Assembly: GCF_008634025.1 (NCBI RefSeq)
Contig: NZ_PDCM01000001.1
Span: 2,105,501 to 2,169,500, forward strand
DNA from: Streptomyces albofaciens JCM 4342
Lineage (GTDB): Bacteria > Actinomycetota > Actinomycetes > Streptomycetales > Streptomycetaceae
DNA length: 64,000 nt
Direction of reading: 5' to 3'
Shown: piece after piece, positions 20,385 through 28,569 of the stretch
Position numbering within the stretch: the first letter of the stretch is position 1
Layout of the letters: each line of letters begins with the position of its first letter
Notes under the pieces: model-generated
Databases searched by the model: none
What the model saw: the letters and a program-made list of their open reading frames with translations, nothing else
What the model was told of the DNA's origin: nothing
Position numbers and translations under genes: made by a program

Positions 20385-23018
20385 ATGGACAAACGGTACG
20401 AGGTGTACTGTCTCGCCGACAGACTCTTCTACGAGACCCCGGACCGTCTGTCCGCCGGCAACGGCACCGCGTCCGGCGGCAGCCCCCTCTACGAAGCGGC
20501 CCAGCGCGCAGTCCCCGAAGGGTGGCGGTGTTTCCTCTCCGGGGACTGGCTTCACGTCAACCCCGTCGACGACGACGGACGGCCGCACCCCGACCTGCCC
20601 GCGCAGGGCTGGAAGATCCATGTCTCGGCCTGCATGGAGAACGCCGAGAAGACGGCCTCCCAGGTGTGGGACTACTGCGTCGACCGGCTGATCCCGTTCA
20701 AGTTCGTGCCCGGGCCGCGCCCGATGCACATGCGCAACTCCAAGTACGCCGACCGCGGCGGCAGCGGCAAGTTCGCCACGATCTACCCGTCGGACGAGCG
20801 GCAGCTGCACACCGTGCTGCGGGAACTGGGCGCGCTGCTGGAGGGCCAACCGGGCCCGTACATCCTCACCGACCTGCGGTGGAACGACGGCCCGCTGTAC
20901 GTGCGCTACGGCGGCTTCGCGCGGCGCTTCTGCGTCGACGAGCACGGCAGCCTCGTCGGGGCGATCGAGGACCCCGAGGGCAAGCTGGTCCCCGACCGGC
21001 GCGAGCCGCGCTTCAGCCCGCCGGAGTGGGTGACGCTGCCGGACTTCCTCGCCCCGCAGCTCGCCGCCCGCAACGCCACCACCGTCGCGGACCTGCCGTA
21101 CCAGATCGAGTCGGCGCTGCACTTCTCCAACGGCGGCGGCGTCTACCTGGGGCGCGACCGGCGCACCGGCGACAAGGTGGTGCTCAAGGAGGCGCGTCCG
21201 CACGCCGGCCTAGCCGCCGACGGAGCCGACGCGGTGGCCCGCCTGGAGCGCGAACGGGCCGCCCTAGAGAAGCTGTCCGGGAGCGGCGTCGCGCCGGAGA
21301 TCCGGGACTGGTTCCTCCTGGACGACCACCGCTTCCTGGTCATGGATTTCCTGGAGGGGCGCACCCTCAACGCCTTCTTCGCCGAGCGGCACCCTCTGAC
21401 CTCGACCTCCCCGAGCCCGGACCGGCTCGCCGACTACACCCGCTGGGCGCTGGACATCCACGCCGCGGTCGAGGAGACCGTGGCCGTGCTGCACCGCCAC
21501 GGCGTCGTCTTCAACGACCTGCACATGTTCAACATCATGGTCGCGCCCGACGAACGCAGCGTACGGCTGCTGGACTTCGAGGCGGCGGCGGTGGACGGCG
21601 CCAAGCTGCGCCAGACGCTGGCCCACCCGGGCTTCATGGCCCCCGCCGACCGCATCGGCGTCGACGTGGACCGCTACGCGCTCGCCTGCCTGCGGCTCGC
21701 CCTGTTCCTGCCGATGACCTCGCTGCTGGTGCTCGACCGGGACAAGGCCGCGCACCTCGCCGAGATCGTGGCCCACGAATTCCCGGACGTACCGGCGGAG
21801 TTCCTGGCCGGGGCGGTCGAGGTGATCCAGGGGCCGCCGGACGCGCCCGGCACGGACCCGGGCACCGGGCGGAAGGCCGCGAAGCGGCGCACCGAATCCG
21901 CGCCCTACCTCCCGGCCGAGCCCGCCGACTGGCCGCACAGCCGCGACTCGATCGTCCGCGGCATCCTCGCCTCGGCCACGCCCGAGCGCACCGACCGGCT
22001 CTTCCCCGGCGACATCGCCCAGTTCTCGGACGGCGGCGGCCTGGGGATCGCGCACGGCGCCGCCGGCGTGCTCCACGCGCTCGCCGAGACCGGCGCCGGA
22101 CGGTACGAGGAAGGCGAGGAGTGGCTGCTGCGGCAGACCGACCCGCCCCCTCCCGGCACCCCGCTGGGCTTCTACGACGGGCTGTCCGGCGTGGCCTGGG
22201 TGCTGGACCGGCTGGGCCACCGGGACCGCGCCACGCACCTGCTGGAGCAGGTCCTCGCCGAGAAGTGGCACCGCCTCGCGCCCGACCTGAACGGCGGGCT
22301 GGCCGGTGTCGGCCTGGCCCTGGAGGACCTGGCCCGCACCCGCGGCGAACGCGAACTGCGCGAGCGGGCCCTGGAGGCCGCCGGTCACGCCGCCGACCGG
22401 CTCGACGCCTGCGGCAAACGCGCCGGCCTGCTGCGCGGCGCCACCGGACCCGCCCTGCTCTTCCTGCGGCTGTACGAGACCACCGGCGACGCGGGGCTGC
22501 TCGACATGGCCGCCGGGGCGCTGCGCCGCGACCTGGCGCGCTGTGTACGGGACAAGGACGGCGCCCTGGTGGTCGACGAGGGCTGGCGGACCATGCCGTA
22601 CCTCGGCGGCGGCAGCGTCGGCATCGCCACGGTCCTCGACGACTACCTGCGGCACCGCGCCGACGAGGAGTTCGAGCAGGCGCGCGCCGCCATCCTGCCC
22701 GCCGCGATGTCCCGCTTCTACGTGCAGCCCGGCCTCTTCCGCGGCCGCGCCGGGTGCGTCCTGCACCTCGCGCGGACCACCACACCGGCCACCGACCTCG
22801 ACGGCGAGCTGGCCGCACAGATCTCCTGCCTGGGCTGGTACGCGATGCCCTACCGGGGCCACCTCGCCTTCCCCGGCGACCAGATGATGCGCCTGTCGAC
22901 GGACCTGGCCACCGGGTCCGCCGGGTGCCTCCTGGGCCTGGGCGCGGCCCTCCACGACCGGCCCGTCCACCTGCCCTTCCTCCCGCCGCCGCCCTCCCCG
23001 GAGCACCGGCGGCCCTGA
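20385..23018 (+). CDS. amfT: class III lanthipeptide synthetase (RamC/AmfT)
   Basis: 877 residues with the LanKC order. The N-terminal phospho-Ser/Thr lyase domain begins MDKRYEVYCLADRLFYETPDR, as in RamC. The kinase domain (about 240-480) has VVLKEARP as the ATP Lys, NDLHMFNIMV as the catalytic loop and LLDFEAA as the metal-binding Asp. The C-terminal LanC-like cyclase toroid (about 545-860) contains GAAGVLHAL, GFYDGLSGVAW and GSVGIATVL. It phosphorylates, dehydrates and cyclises AmfS. ATG follows GAGGGGGGAG. Confidence 0.95.
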   Translation: MDKRYEVYCLADRLFYETPDRLSAGNGTASGGSPLYEAAQRAVPEGWRCFLSGDWLHVNPVDDDGRPHPDLPAQGWKIHVSACMENAEKTASQVWDYCVDRLIPFKFVPGPRPMHMRNSKYADRGGSGKFATIYPSDERQLHTVLRELGALLEGQPGPYILTDLRWNDGPLYVRYGGFARRFCVDEHGSLVGAIEDPEGKLVPDRREPRFSPPEWVTLPDFLAPQLAARNATTVADLPYQIESALHFSNGGGVYLGRDRRTGDKVVLKEARPHAGLAADGADAVARLERERAALEKLSGSGVAPEIRDWFLLDDHRFLVMDFLEGRTLNAFFAERHPLTSTSPSPDRLADYTRWALDIHAAVEETVAVLHRHGVVFNDLHMFNIMVAPDERSVRLLDFEAAAVDGAKLRQTLAHPGFMAPADRIGVDVDRYALACLRLALFLPMTSLLVLDRDKAAHLAEIVAHEFPDVPAEFLAGAVEVIQGPPDAPGTDPGTGRKAAKRRTESAPYLPAEPADWPHSRDSIVRGILASATPERTDRLFPGDIAQFSDGGGLGIAHGAAGVLHALAETGAGRYEEGEEWLLRQTDPPPPGTPLGFYDGLSGVAWVLDRLGHRDRATHLLEQVLAEKWHRLAPDLNGGLAGVGLALEDLARTRGERELRERALEAAGHAADRLDACGKRAGLLRGATGPALLFLRLYETTGDAGLLDMAAGALRRDLARCVRDKDGALVVDEGWRTMPYLGGGSVGIATVLDDYLRHRADEEFEQARAAILPAAMSRFYVQPGLFRGRAGCVLHLARTTTPATDLDGELAAQISCLGWYAMPYRGHLAFPGDQMMRLSTDLATGSAGCLLGLGAALHDRPVHLPFLPPPPSPEHRRP

Positions 23019-23021
23019 GAC

Positions 23022-23046
23022 CGGCTCCGGCCGCGTGCCGGAGCCG
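23022..23046 (+). terminator. stem-loop between amfT and amfS
   Basis: 10-bp stem CGGCTCCGGC/GCCGGAGCCG with a 5-base loop, 3 bases after the amfT stop. It probably causes partial termination or stabilises the upstream message. Confidence 0.6.
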
Positions 23047-23134
23047 TACACCCGGGCACCGCGGGGCGACCCGCCCGCCCGGAACCGCAGCAACACCAGT
23101 ACAACAACGTCCCCATAAGTGAAAGGAAAGTGTC

Positions 23135-23248
23135 ATGGCGCTTCTCGACCTTCAGGCGATGGACGCTCCCGAGCACGGCGGCGGTGGCGGCAGCACCATC
23201 AGCCTGACGCTCTGCGCGAGCCAGGCCAGCGTTCTGCTCTGTCTCTGA
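23135..23248 (+). CDS. amfS: SapB/AmfS-type lanthipeptide precursor
   Basis: 37-residue peptide reading MALLDLQAMDAPEHG, then GGGGSTISLTLCASQASVLL, then CL. The leader carries the LLDLQ motif recognised by class III synthetases. The core has two Ser-x2-Ser-x3-Cys units: Ser20, Ser23, Cys27 and Ser29, Ser32, Cys36, the form that becomes lanthionine or labionin rings. The product is a surface-active peptide that helps aerial hyphae emerge. Ribosome site GAAAGGAAAG. It lies between amfT and the exporters, the conserved ram/amf order. Confidence 0.94.
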   Translation: MALLDLQAMDAPEHGGGGGSTISLTLCASQASVLLCL

Positions 23249-23260
23249 CAGAACGGCGCT

Positions 23261-23286
23261 GCTACCGGAATGCCTGAACCGGTAGC
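23261..23286 (+). terminator. stem-loop after amfS
   Basis: Perfect 8-bp stem GCTACCGG/CCGGTAGC with a 10-base loop, 12 bases past the amfS stop. Placement fits partial termination, giving more precursor than exporter message. Confidence 0.7.
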
Positions 23287-23362
23287 CCTTATCCGGGAGT
23301 TGTGATCCGGACGTGCGTGCGGCCCGTGCGTGGGCCGCACGCACACCTCCGTGGGAGAGCCT

Positions 23363-25069
23363 GTGACCGTCACCCCCGCCGACCGGCTGCTGGGCGGCGC
23401 CCTGCGCCACAGCGCCCCGCGCGCCACCGCGCTGCTGCTGCTCACCGTCGCGTCGGCCGGCCTCGGCCTGGCCCTCCCCGGCGCCCTCGGGCACACCCTC
23501 GACCTGCTCCTCGCACACCGCCCGGCCGCCCCGTGGCTCGTCCTGTGCGCGGCCCTCACCGGCCTGATCGTCCTGCTGGACGCCCTGGACGGACTGCTCA
23601 CCGGCACCACCGACGCCCGCGGCACCGCCTGGGTACGGCGGCGCCTGACCCGGCACCTCCTCGCCGCCGGGCCGCGCGCCACCGAGCGGTACGGCACCGG
23701 CGACCTGGTCACCCGCGTCGTCGGCAACGCCGCCCACGCCGGGACCGCGCCCACCGCCCTGGCGGCCTCGCTCGCCGCCGTCATCACCCCGGTCGGCGCG
23801 CTGATCGCCCTCGCGTACGTGGACGTGTGGACCGCCGCCGTCTTCCTCGTGGGCATGCCCCTGCTCGCCCTGCTGCTGCGCACCTTCGCCCGGGCCACCG
23901 GCGACTGCGTCGTGTCCTACCAGGAGCACCAGGGCGACATGGCGAAGCGCCTCGTCGAAGCGGTCGGCGGCGCCCGTACGATCACCGCCGCGGGCACCCA
24001 GCGCCACGAGACCGCCCGCATCCTCGCCCCGCTGCCCGGTCTCGCCCGGCACGGCCACCGCATGTGGGAGGTCCTGGGCCGGTCGACGGCCCAGGCCGCC
24101 ATGCTCGTCCCGCTCCTCCAGATCGCCGTGCTGTGCGTGGCCGGTGTCCGGCTGGCGCAGGGCGAGGTGACCGTCGGCGGGCTGCTCGCCGCGTCCCGGT
24201 ACGCGGCCCTGGCCACCGGCATCGGCCAGATCGTCGGGCAGCTGAACACCCTCGTGCACGCCCGCGCCGCCGCCCGGCGCATCGCGGAGGTCCTGGACAT
24301 CCCGGCGATGCCCTACGGAAGGCGGCAGCTCGGCGCGGGCGAGGGCACCCTGAAGCTGCACGGCGTCACCGTGACGCGGGGCGACCGCACCGTGCTGCGC
24401 GGCCTGGACCTGACCGTGCCCGGCGGCACCTCGGTCGCCGTCGTCGGCCGCTCCGGCACCGGCAAGTCCGTGCTGGCCGCGGTCGCCGGACGGCTGGCCG
24501 ACCCGGACTCCGGCAGCGTCGTCCTGGACGACGTACCGCTGCCCGACCTGACGCACGACGCCCTGCGCCGCGCGGTCGGCTACGCCTTCGAGCGCCCGGC
24601 GGTCCTCGGCGCGACCCTCCGCGACACGCTCGCGCTCGGCGCGTACGCACCCGGCCGGGCCGAGCTGGAGGCCGCCGCCGAGGCCGCCTGCGCCGCGCCC
24701 TTCATCCACCGCCTGCCCGAGGGGTACGCGACGCGGTGCGCGGACGCGCCCCTGTCCGGCGGCGAGGCCCAGCGCCTCGGCCTGGCGCGGGCCTTCGCGC
24801 ACGCCGAGCGGCTGCTCATCCTCGACGACGCCACGTCCAGCCTGGACACCGTCACCGAACTGCACGTCACCCGCGCCCTGCTGCGCGACGTGAAGGCCAC
24901 CACCCGTATCGTCGTCGCCCACCGCGCCGCCACCGCCGCCCGCGCCGACCTGGTGGCCTGGCTCGACGACGGACGAATTCGCGCCCTTGCGCCGCACGCC
25001 GAGCTGTGGCAGCTGCCCGATTACCGGGCACTGTTCGCCACGGCCCCGAAGGAGGCCGCGCATGTCTGA
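23363..25069 (+). CDS. amfB: ABC exporter of the lanthipeptide, first half-transporter
   Basis: 568 residues. Five or six membrane helices occupy about 20-290. The nucleotide-binding domain has Walker A GRSGTGKS, signature LSGGE and Walker B LLILDDATSSLD. The GTG at 23363 sits 5 bases after GGGAG. It pairs with the next gene, whose ATG overlaps its end by 8 bases, to make the RamAB/AmfBA heterodimer that exports the modified peptide. No peptidase domain is present, so leader removal is done elsewhere. Which half is called A or B follows gene order. Confidence 0.9.
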   Translation: MTVTPADRLLGGALRHSAPRATALLLLTVASAGLGLALPGALGHTLDLLLAHRPAAPWLVLCAALTGLIVLLDALDGLLTGTTDARGTAWVRRRLTRHLLAAGPRATERYGTGDLVTRVVGNAAHAGTAPTALAASLAAVITPVGALIALAYVDVWTAAVFLVGMPLLALLLRTFARATGDCVVSYQEHQGDMAKRLVEAVGGARTITAAGTQRHETARILAPLPGLARHGHRMWEVLGRSTAQAAMLVPLLQIAVLCVAGVRLAQGEVTVGGLLAASRYAALATGIGQIVGQLNTLVHARAAARRIAEVLDIPAMPYGRRQLGAGEGTLKLHGVTVTRGDRTVLRGLDLTVPGGTSVAVVGRSGTGKSVLAAVAGRLADPDSGSVVLDDVPLPDLTHDALRRAVGYAFERPAVLGATLRDTLALGAYAPGRAELEAAAEAACAAPFIHRLPEGYATRCADAPLSGGEAQRLGLARAFAHAERLLILDDATSSLDTVTELHVTRALLRDVKATTRIVVAHRAATAARADLVAWLDDGRIRALAPHAELWQLPDYRALFATAPKEAAHV

Positions 25070-27005
25070 AGCCGTTCAGGCCGGGCGGCGCGGGGCCGCG
25101 GCCGGACCGACCGCCGGGCACGGGACCGTGCCCGGCGAGCCCCTGCGGCGCTCCGGGCCGCGCTTCCTCAAGCGGCGGCGCCGGGTCCTGGGCAGGCTCG
25201 CGGGCTGGTCGCTGGTCGAGTCCGCGCAGACCTTCCTGTTCGGGTTCGCGCTGGCCCGCGCCCTGGACGACGGGTTCCTGCGCGGCGCGCCGGCCGTCGG
25301 CATCGGCTGGCTGGCCGCCGCCGCGGTCTGCGTCGGGGCGGGCGCGTACGGCACCGCGCGGGTCTACGGGGCCGTGGCCGACCTGGTGGAACCGCTGCGC
25401 GACAGCCTGGTGCGCAAGGTCGTGCGCCGCGCCCTGTACGCCCCCGACGGCGCCGCGGTCTCCCGGCTCACCCACCAGGTGGAGATCGCCCGCGACACCT
25501 TCGCCGGGCTGGTGCTGGTCTCCCGCTCGTTCGTCTTCGTCACCGCCGGGGCGCTGGCCGGGCTGTGCTCGCTCGCCCCCGTGCTCCTGCTGCTGGTGCT
25601 GCCGCCGCTGCTGCTCGGACTGGCCCTGTTCGGCTGGGCGCTGCGGCCGATGGCCCGCCGGCAGGAGACGTTCCTCGCGGCGGACGAGGCGATCGCCGAG
25701 GAGACCGGCGCGGCGGTCGGCGGGCTGCGCGACATCACCGCGGCCGGCGCGGAGCGGACCGTGGCGGGCGCGGTGGACGAGCGGTTCGACGCCGAACAGC
25801 GGGCGTCGGCCGCGCTGGCCCGGTGGAGCATGTGCCGGGTGCTCGCCCTCGGGATCAGCGGCCGGCTGCCGATCGTCCTGCTGCTGCTCGGCGCGCCCTG
25901 GCTGCTCGGCCGCGGGGTGACGCCCGGCGCGCTGGTGGGCGCGCTCGCGTATCTGACGCAGTCGCTGCTGCCCGCGTTGCAGAGCCTGATGCACGGGCTG
26001 GGCACCTCCGGCACCCGCCTCGGCGTGGTGCTGCGCCGCCTCACCGCCGAGCCGGTGACCGGACCGGACGGCGCCCCGCCCCACCGCACGCCCCACCAGG
26101 GGATCGCCGTCGAACTCAGCGGCGTGACCTTCGCGTACGGCCCGCACGCCGACCCGGTCTTCCGCGACCTGGACCTGACCGTGCCGGACGGCGGACACCT
26201 GGCCGTCGTCGGCCCCAGCGGCATCGGCAAGTCCACCCTCGCCGGGCTGGTCGCGGGTCTGCTGGAGCCCGACGGCGGCGAGGTCCGCCGGCCCGCCGCC
26301 GCGGACCGGGTGCTGGTACCGCAGGAGGCGTACGTCTTCTCCGGCACCGTGCGGGACAACGTGCGCTACCTGTGTACGGACGGCCGGGATGGCCAGGAGG
26401 ACCGGGACGGCTCGGACGCCGATCTCCTGGCCGCCGCCGAGAAGATCGGCGCGGGCGCGCTGCTGGCGCGGCTGGGCGGGCCGGACGGCACGCTCGTACC
26501 GGCCGAACTGTCCGCCGGTGAGCGCCAGCTGATCGCCCTGGTCCGCGCCTACCTGGCACCCGCGCCGCTGGTCGTCCTGGACGAGGCGACCTGCCACCTC
26601 GACCCGGCGGCCGAGGCCCGCGCCGAACGCGCCTTCGCGGACCGGCCCGGCGGCACCCTGATCGTCGTCGCGCACCGCATCAGCTCGGCGCTGCGGGCCG
26701 AACGGGTGCTGGTGATGGACGGCACGCACGCCCGGACGGGCCGCCACGGCGATCTGCTGCGGCGATCCGAGCTCTACCGCGAACTGGCCGGCGGGTGGGC
26801 GCACGAGGAGCCCGGCGGCGGCGCCGCGCCCCGGGCCGCCGGGCCACTACAGCCAGCCCTCCCCGCGCGAGATGCGGATGGCGTCGACGCGGTTGCGGGC
26901 CCCGGTCTTGCGGGTGATGGCGGACATGTAGTTGCGCACGGTCCCGGTCGACAGATGCAGGACGCCGGCGATCTCGGAGACCGAGGAGCCCTCGGCGGCC
27001 AGTGA
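25062..27005 (+). CDS. amfA: ABC exporter of the lanthipeptide, second half-transporter
   Basis: 647 residues. Membrane domain about 45-330. Nucleotide-binding domain with Walker A GPSGIGKST, a signature changed to LSAGE and Walker B LVVLDEATCHLD. The expected end is near residue 590 (YRELAGGWAHEEPGG). The reading frame instead runs on for about 55 residues of unusual Gly/Ala/Asp composition, because no in-frame stop occurs until it has crossed 159 bases into the convergent amfR gene. The extension looks like shadow coding of amfR rather than a domain. Confidence 0.88.
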   Translation: MSEAVQAGRRGAAAGPTAGHGTVPGEPLRRSGPRFLKRRRRVLGRLAGWSLVESAQTFLFGFALARALDDGFLRGAPAVGIGWLAAAAVCVGAGAYGTARVYGAVADLVEPLRDSLVRKVVRRALYAPDGAAVSRLTHQVEIARDTFAGLVLVSRSFVFVTAGALAGLCSLAPVLLLLVLPPLLLGLALFGWALRPMARRQETFLAADEAIAEETGAAVGGLRDITAAGAERTVAGAVDERFDAEQRASAALARWSMCRVLALGISGRLPIVLLLLGAPWLLGRGVTPGALVGALAYLTQSLLPALQSLMHGLGTSGTRLGVVLRRLTAEPVTGPDGAPPHRTPHQGIAVELSGVTFAYGPHADPVFRDLDLTVPDGGHLAVVGPSGIGKSTLAGLVAGLLEPDGGEVRRPAAADRVLVPQEAYVFSGTVRDNVRYLCTDGRDGQEDRDGSDADLLAAAEKIGAGALLARLGGPDGTLVPAELSAGERQLIALVRAYLAPAPLVVLDEATCHLDPAAEARAERAFADRPGGTLIVVAHRISSALRAERVLVMDGTHARTGRHGDLLRRSELYRELAGGWAHEEPGGGAAPRAAGPLQPALPARDADGVDAVAGPGLAGDGGHVVAHGPGRQMQDAGDLGDRGALGGQ

Positions 27006-27464
27006 CAGCACGCTCAGCTCCCGGCGGGTGAGCGGAATGTCCGCGGCCTGGAGGAAGCCGAAGCCCAGCGAGCCGTCGATGAATCGTTTTCCCGCCGCGA
27101 CCTGCCGGATGCCGGTGGTCAGCTGTACCGGCGAGGCCTCCTTGTCGACATATCCCAGGGCGTCCGCCTCGAAGGCCCGGCGCAGCGGTCCGGGCCGGCG
27201 CGCCGAGCCCAGCACCAGCAGGGCCGGTGATTTCACCGGGCCCTTCGCTTTCGCGAGTTTGGATAACTTGCGCAATATCCCCGTCCCGTTCGGCTCGGGG
27301 CTCTCCGCGTCCACGACACAGACATCCGGCCGCGTCGCCCGCGCCCGCTCCGCCGCGTCGCGGGTGCTGGCGGCTGCGACCTCGATGTCGTTCTCCCGGT
27401 CGAGCACTTCCGTCAACGCCCATCGGAACAGACATATGTCGTGGACGAGTAGCACCCGGATCAC
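26847..27464 (-). CDS. amfR: LuxR/NarL-type response regulator of the lanthipeptide cluster
   Basis: 205 residues from GTG at 27464 after GGAGGGGG. The receiver domain (about 1-118) keeps the phospho-acceptor position (VCVVDAESP) and the Lys of YVDKE. The C-terminal helix-turn-helix (about 140-200) reads LTRRELSVLSLAAEGSSVSEIAGVLHLSTGTVRNYMSAI. It is an orphan RamR/AmfR activator without an adjacent kinase and should activate amfT. Codon 67 (27264-27266) is TTA, making it a likely bldA target. Its 3' end overlaps amfA in the opposite direction. Confidence 0.9.
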   Translation of the reverse strand: MIRVLLVHDICLFRWALTEVLDRENDIEVAAASTRDAAERARATRPDVCVVDAESPEPNGTGILRKLSKLAKAKGPVKSPALLVLGSARRPGPLRRAFEADALGYVDKEASPVQLTTGIRQVAAGKRFIDGSLGFGFLQAADIPLTRRELSVLSLAAEGSSVSEIAGVLHLSTGTVRNYMSAITRKTGARNRVDAIRISRGEGWL

Positions 27465-27642
27465 TGCAGTCCCCCTCCAGACCCACGTGTACCGGCTCCG
27501 TTGCGAGTACCCGGAATTCATACCGGCAATGCCACTGACATGGACCCGGAGAACTGGCCAAGCGGAAGCGAGGGGGAGCGCGTCGGGGTTGTGCGCGCCC
27601 CCAATGCGCCGTTTCAGGGGTTACCCGTTCGTAGCCGCCGGA

Positions 27643-28275
27643 TCAGGCGCGCGGCGCCGGCGCCGTGAGATCGATGAGCCGGCAGACCGTCTCGATGTCG
27701 ATCTTCACCTGGGCGATCGAGGCGCGCCCGGACAGCCAGGTGATCAGCGCCGAGTGCCAGGTGTGCTCGATGACCCGGACCGCGGACAGCTGCTCGGGCG
27801 TGGGCGCGCCGTCCAGCCCCATCGCGTCCAGGATGATCGCCGTGGTCAGCCGGGAGACGGTGTCCACCTCCGGGCTCACCGACCGGTCGGCGAACGTCAG
27901 GGCGCGCACCATCGCGTCCGCCAGATGCGGTTCGCGCTGGAGCGCGCGGAAGGCCCGCATCAGGGTCTGCGCGACCCGCGCGCCCGGCTCCGGCTCGGTC
28001 GGCGGGCGCTTGCGCAGCGTCGCGTGCAGGTGCTGCAACTGGTCCTGCATGGTCGCCACGAGCAGGTGCACCTTGGACGGGAAATACCGGTAGAGGGTGC
28101 CGAGTGCCACGTCCGACGCCTCGGCGACCTCGCGCATCTGCACGGCGTCGAACCCGCCGCGGCCGGCCAGCTCCGCGCTGGCGTGCAGGATGCGGCGGCG
28201 ACGGGCCTCCTGACGCGCGGTCAGGGGCGGACCGGCGGGAAGCGCCGCTCCGGCCGCTGTGGAGTCCGTAGTCAT
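27643..28275 (-). CDS. kstR: TetR-family repressor of steroid catabolism, KstR-like
   Basis: 210 residues. The DNA-binding domain is RRRILHASAELAGRGGFDAVQMREVAEASDVALGTLYRYFPSKVHLLVA, very close to mycobacterial KstR over the recognition helix. The ligand domain keeps the LADAMVRALTFADRSVSPEVD block seen in KstR. ATG at 28275 was chosen; ATG at 28284 is possible. A perfect KstR-type operator lies 227 bases upstream beside the divergent glycosyltransferase gene. It should bind the palindromes listed in this window and release them with steroid CoA thioesters. Confidence 0.88.
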   Translation of the reverse strand: MTTDSTAAGAALPAGPPLTARQEARRRRILHASAELAGRGGFDAVQMREVAEASDVALGTLYRYFPSKVHLLVATMQDQLQHLHATLRKRPPTEPEPGARVAQTLMRAFRALQREPHLADAMVRALTFADRSVSPEVDTVSRLTTAIILDAMGLDGAPTPEQLSAVRVIEHTWHSALITWLSGRASIAQVKIDIETVCRLIDLTAPAPRA

Positions 28276-28501
28276 ATGTCCCATTCCGTGACGGTGCGTC
28301 CGCGGTGCGGCCCGTACCGGTCCTGCGATCGGCACAGCATGGCAGGGGCGCGGGCCGTGGCGCGAATCACCTGGTGCGGCTCTTTCGACCAGGTTTCCGG
28401 CCGGTAGATTCGAAGCTCCTTGAACTGATCAGTAGCCCGCCGGCCGCCCTGGCCCGCGGGTGCCGCGGACCGGTCGCCGGCCGGCCGCGGCCGAACCGTA
28501 C

Positions 28502-28515
28502 TGAAACTTGTTCTA
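28502..28515. promoter_or_regulatory. perfect KstR-type operator
   Basis: TGAAACTTGTTCTA matches all fixed positions of TnnAACnnGTTnnA. It lies 54 bases before the glycosyltransferase start and 227 bases before kstR, so it may autoregulate kstR, control the glycosyltransferase operon, or both. Confidence 0.78.
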
Positions 28516-28569
28516 GATTAGCGCCAGCGGTTACGCTCCGGCGAAAGTCCAGCGAGAAGGGGGCCGAGA

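Noticed and set aside
20522..23122. 866-codon plus-strand frame inside amfT
   Set aside because: Pro/Arg/Gly-rich shadow frame of the lanthipeptide synthetase.
28205..28225. CTGACGCGCGGTCAG-like palindrome
   Set aside because: It lies inside the kstR coding sequence and its centre differs from the intergenic element; probably chance.
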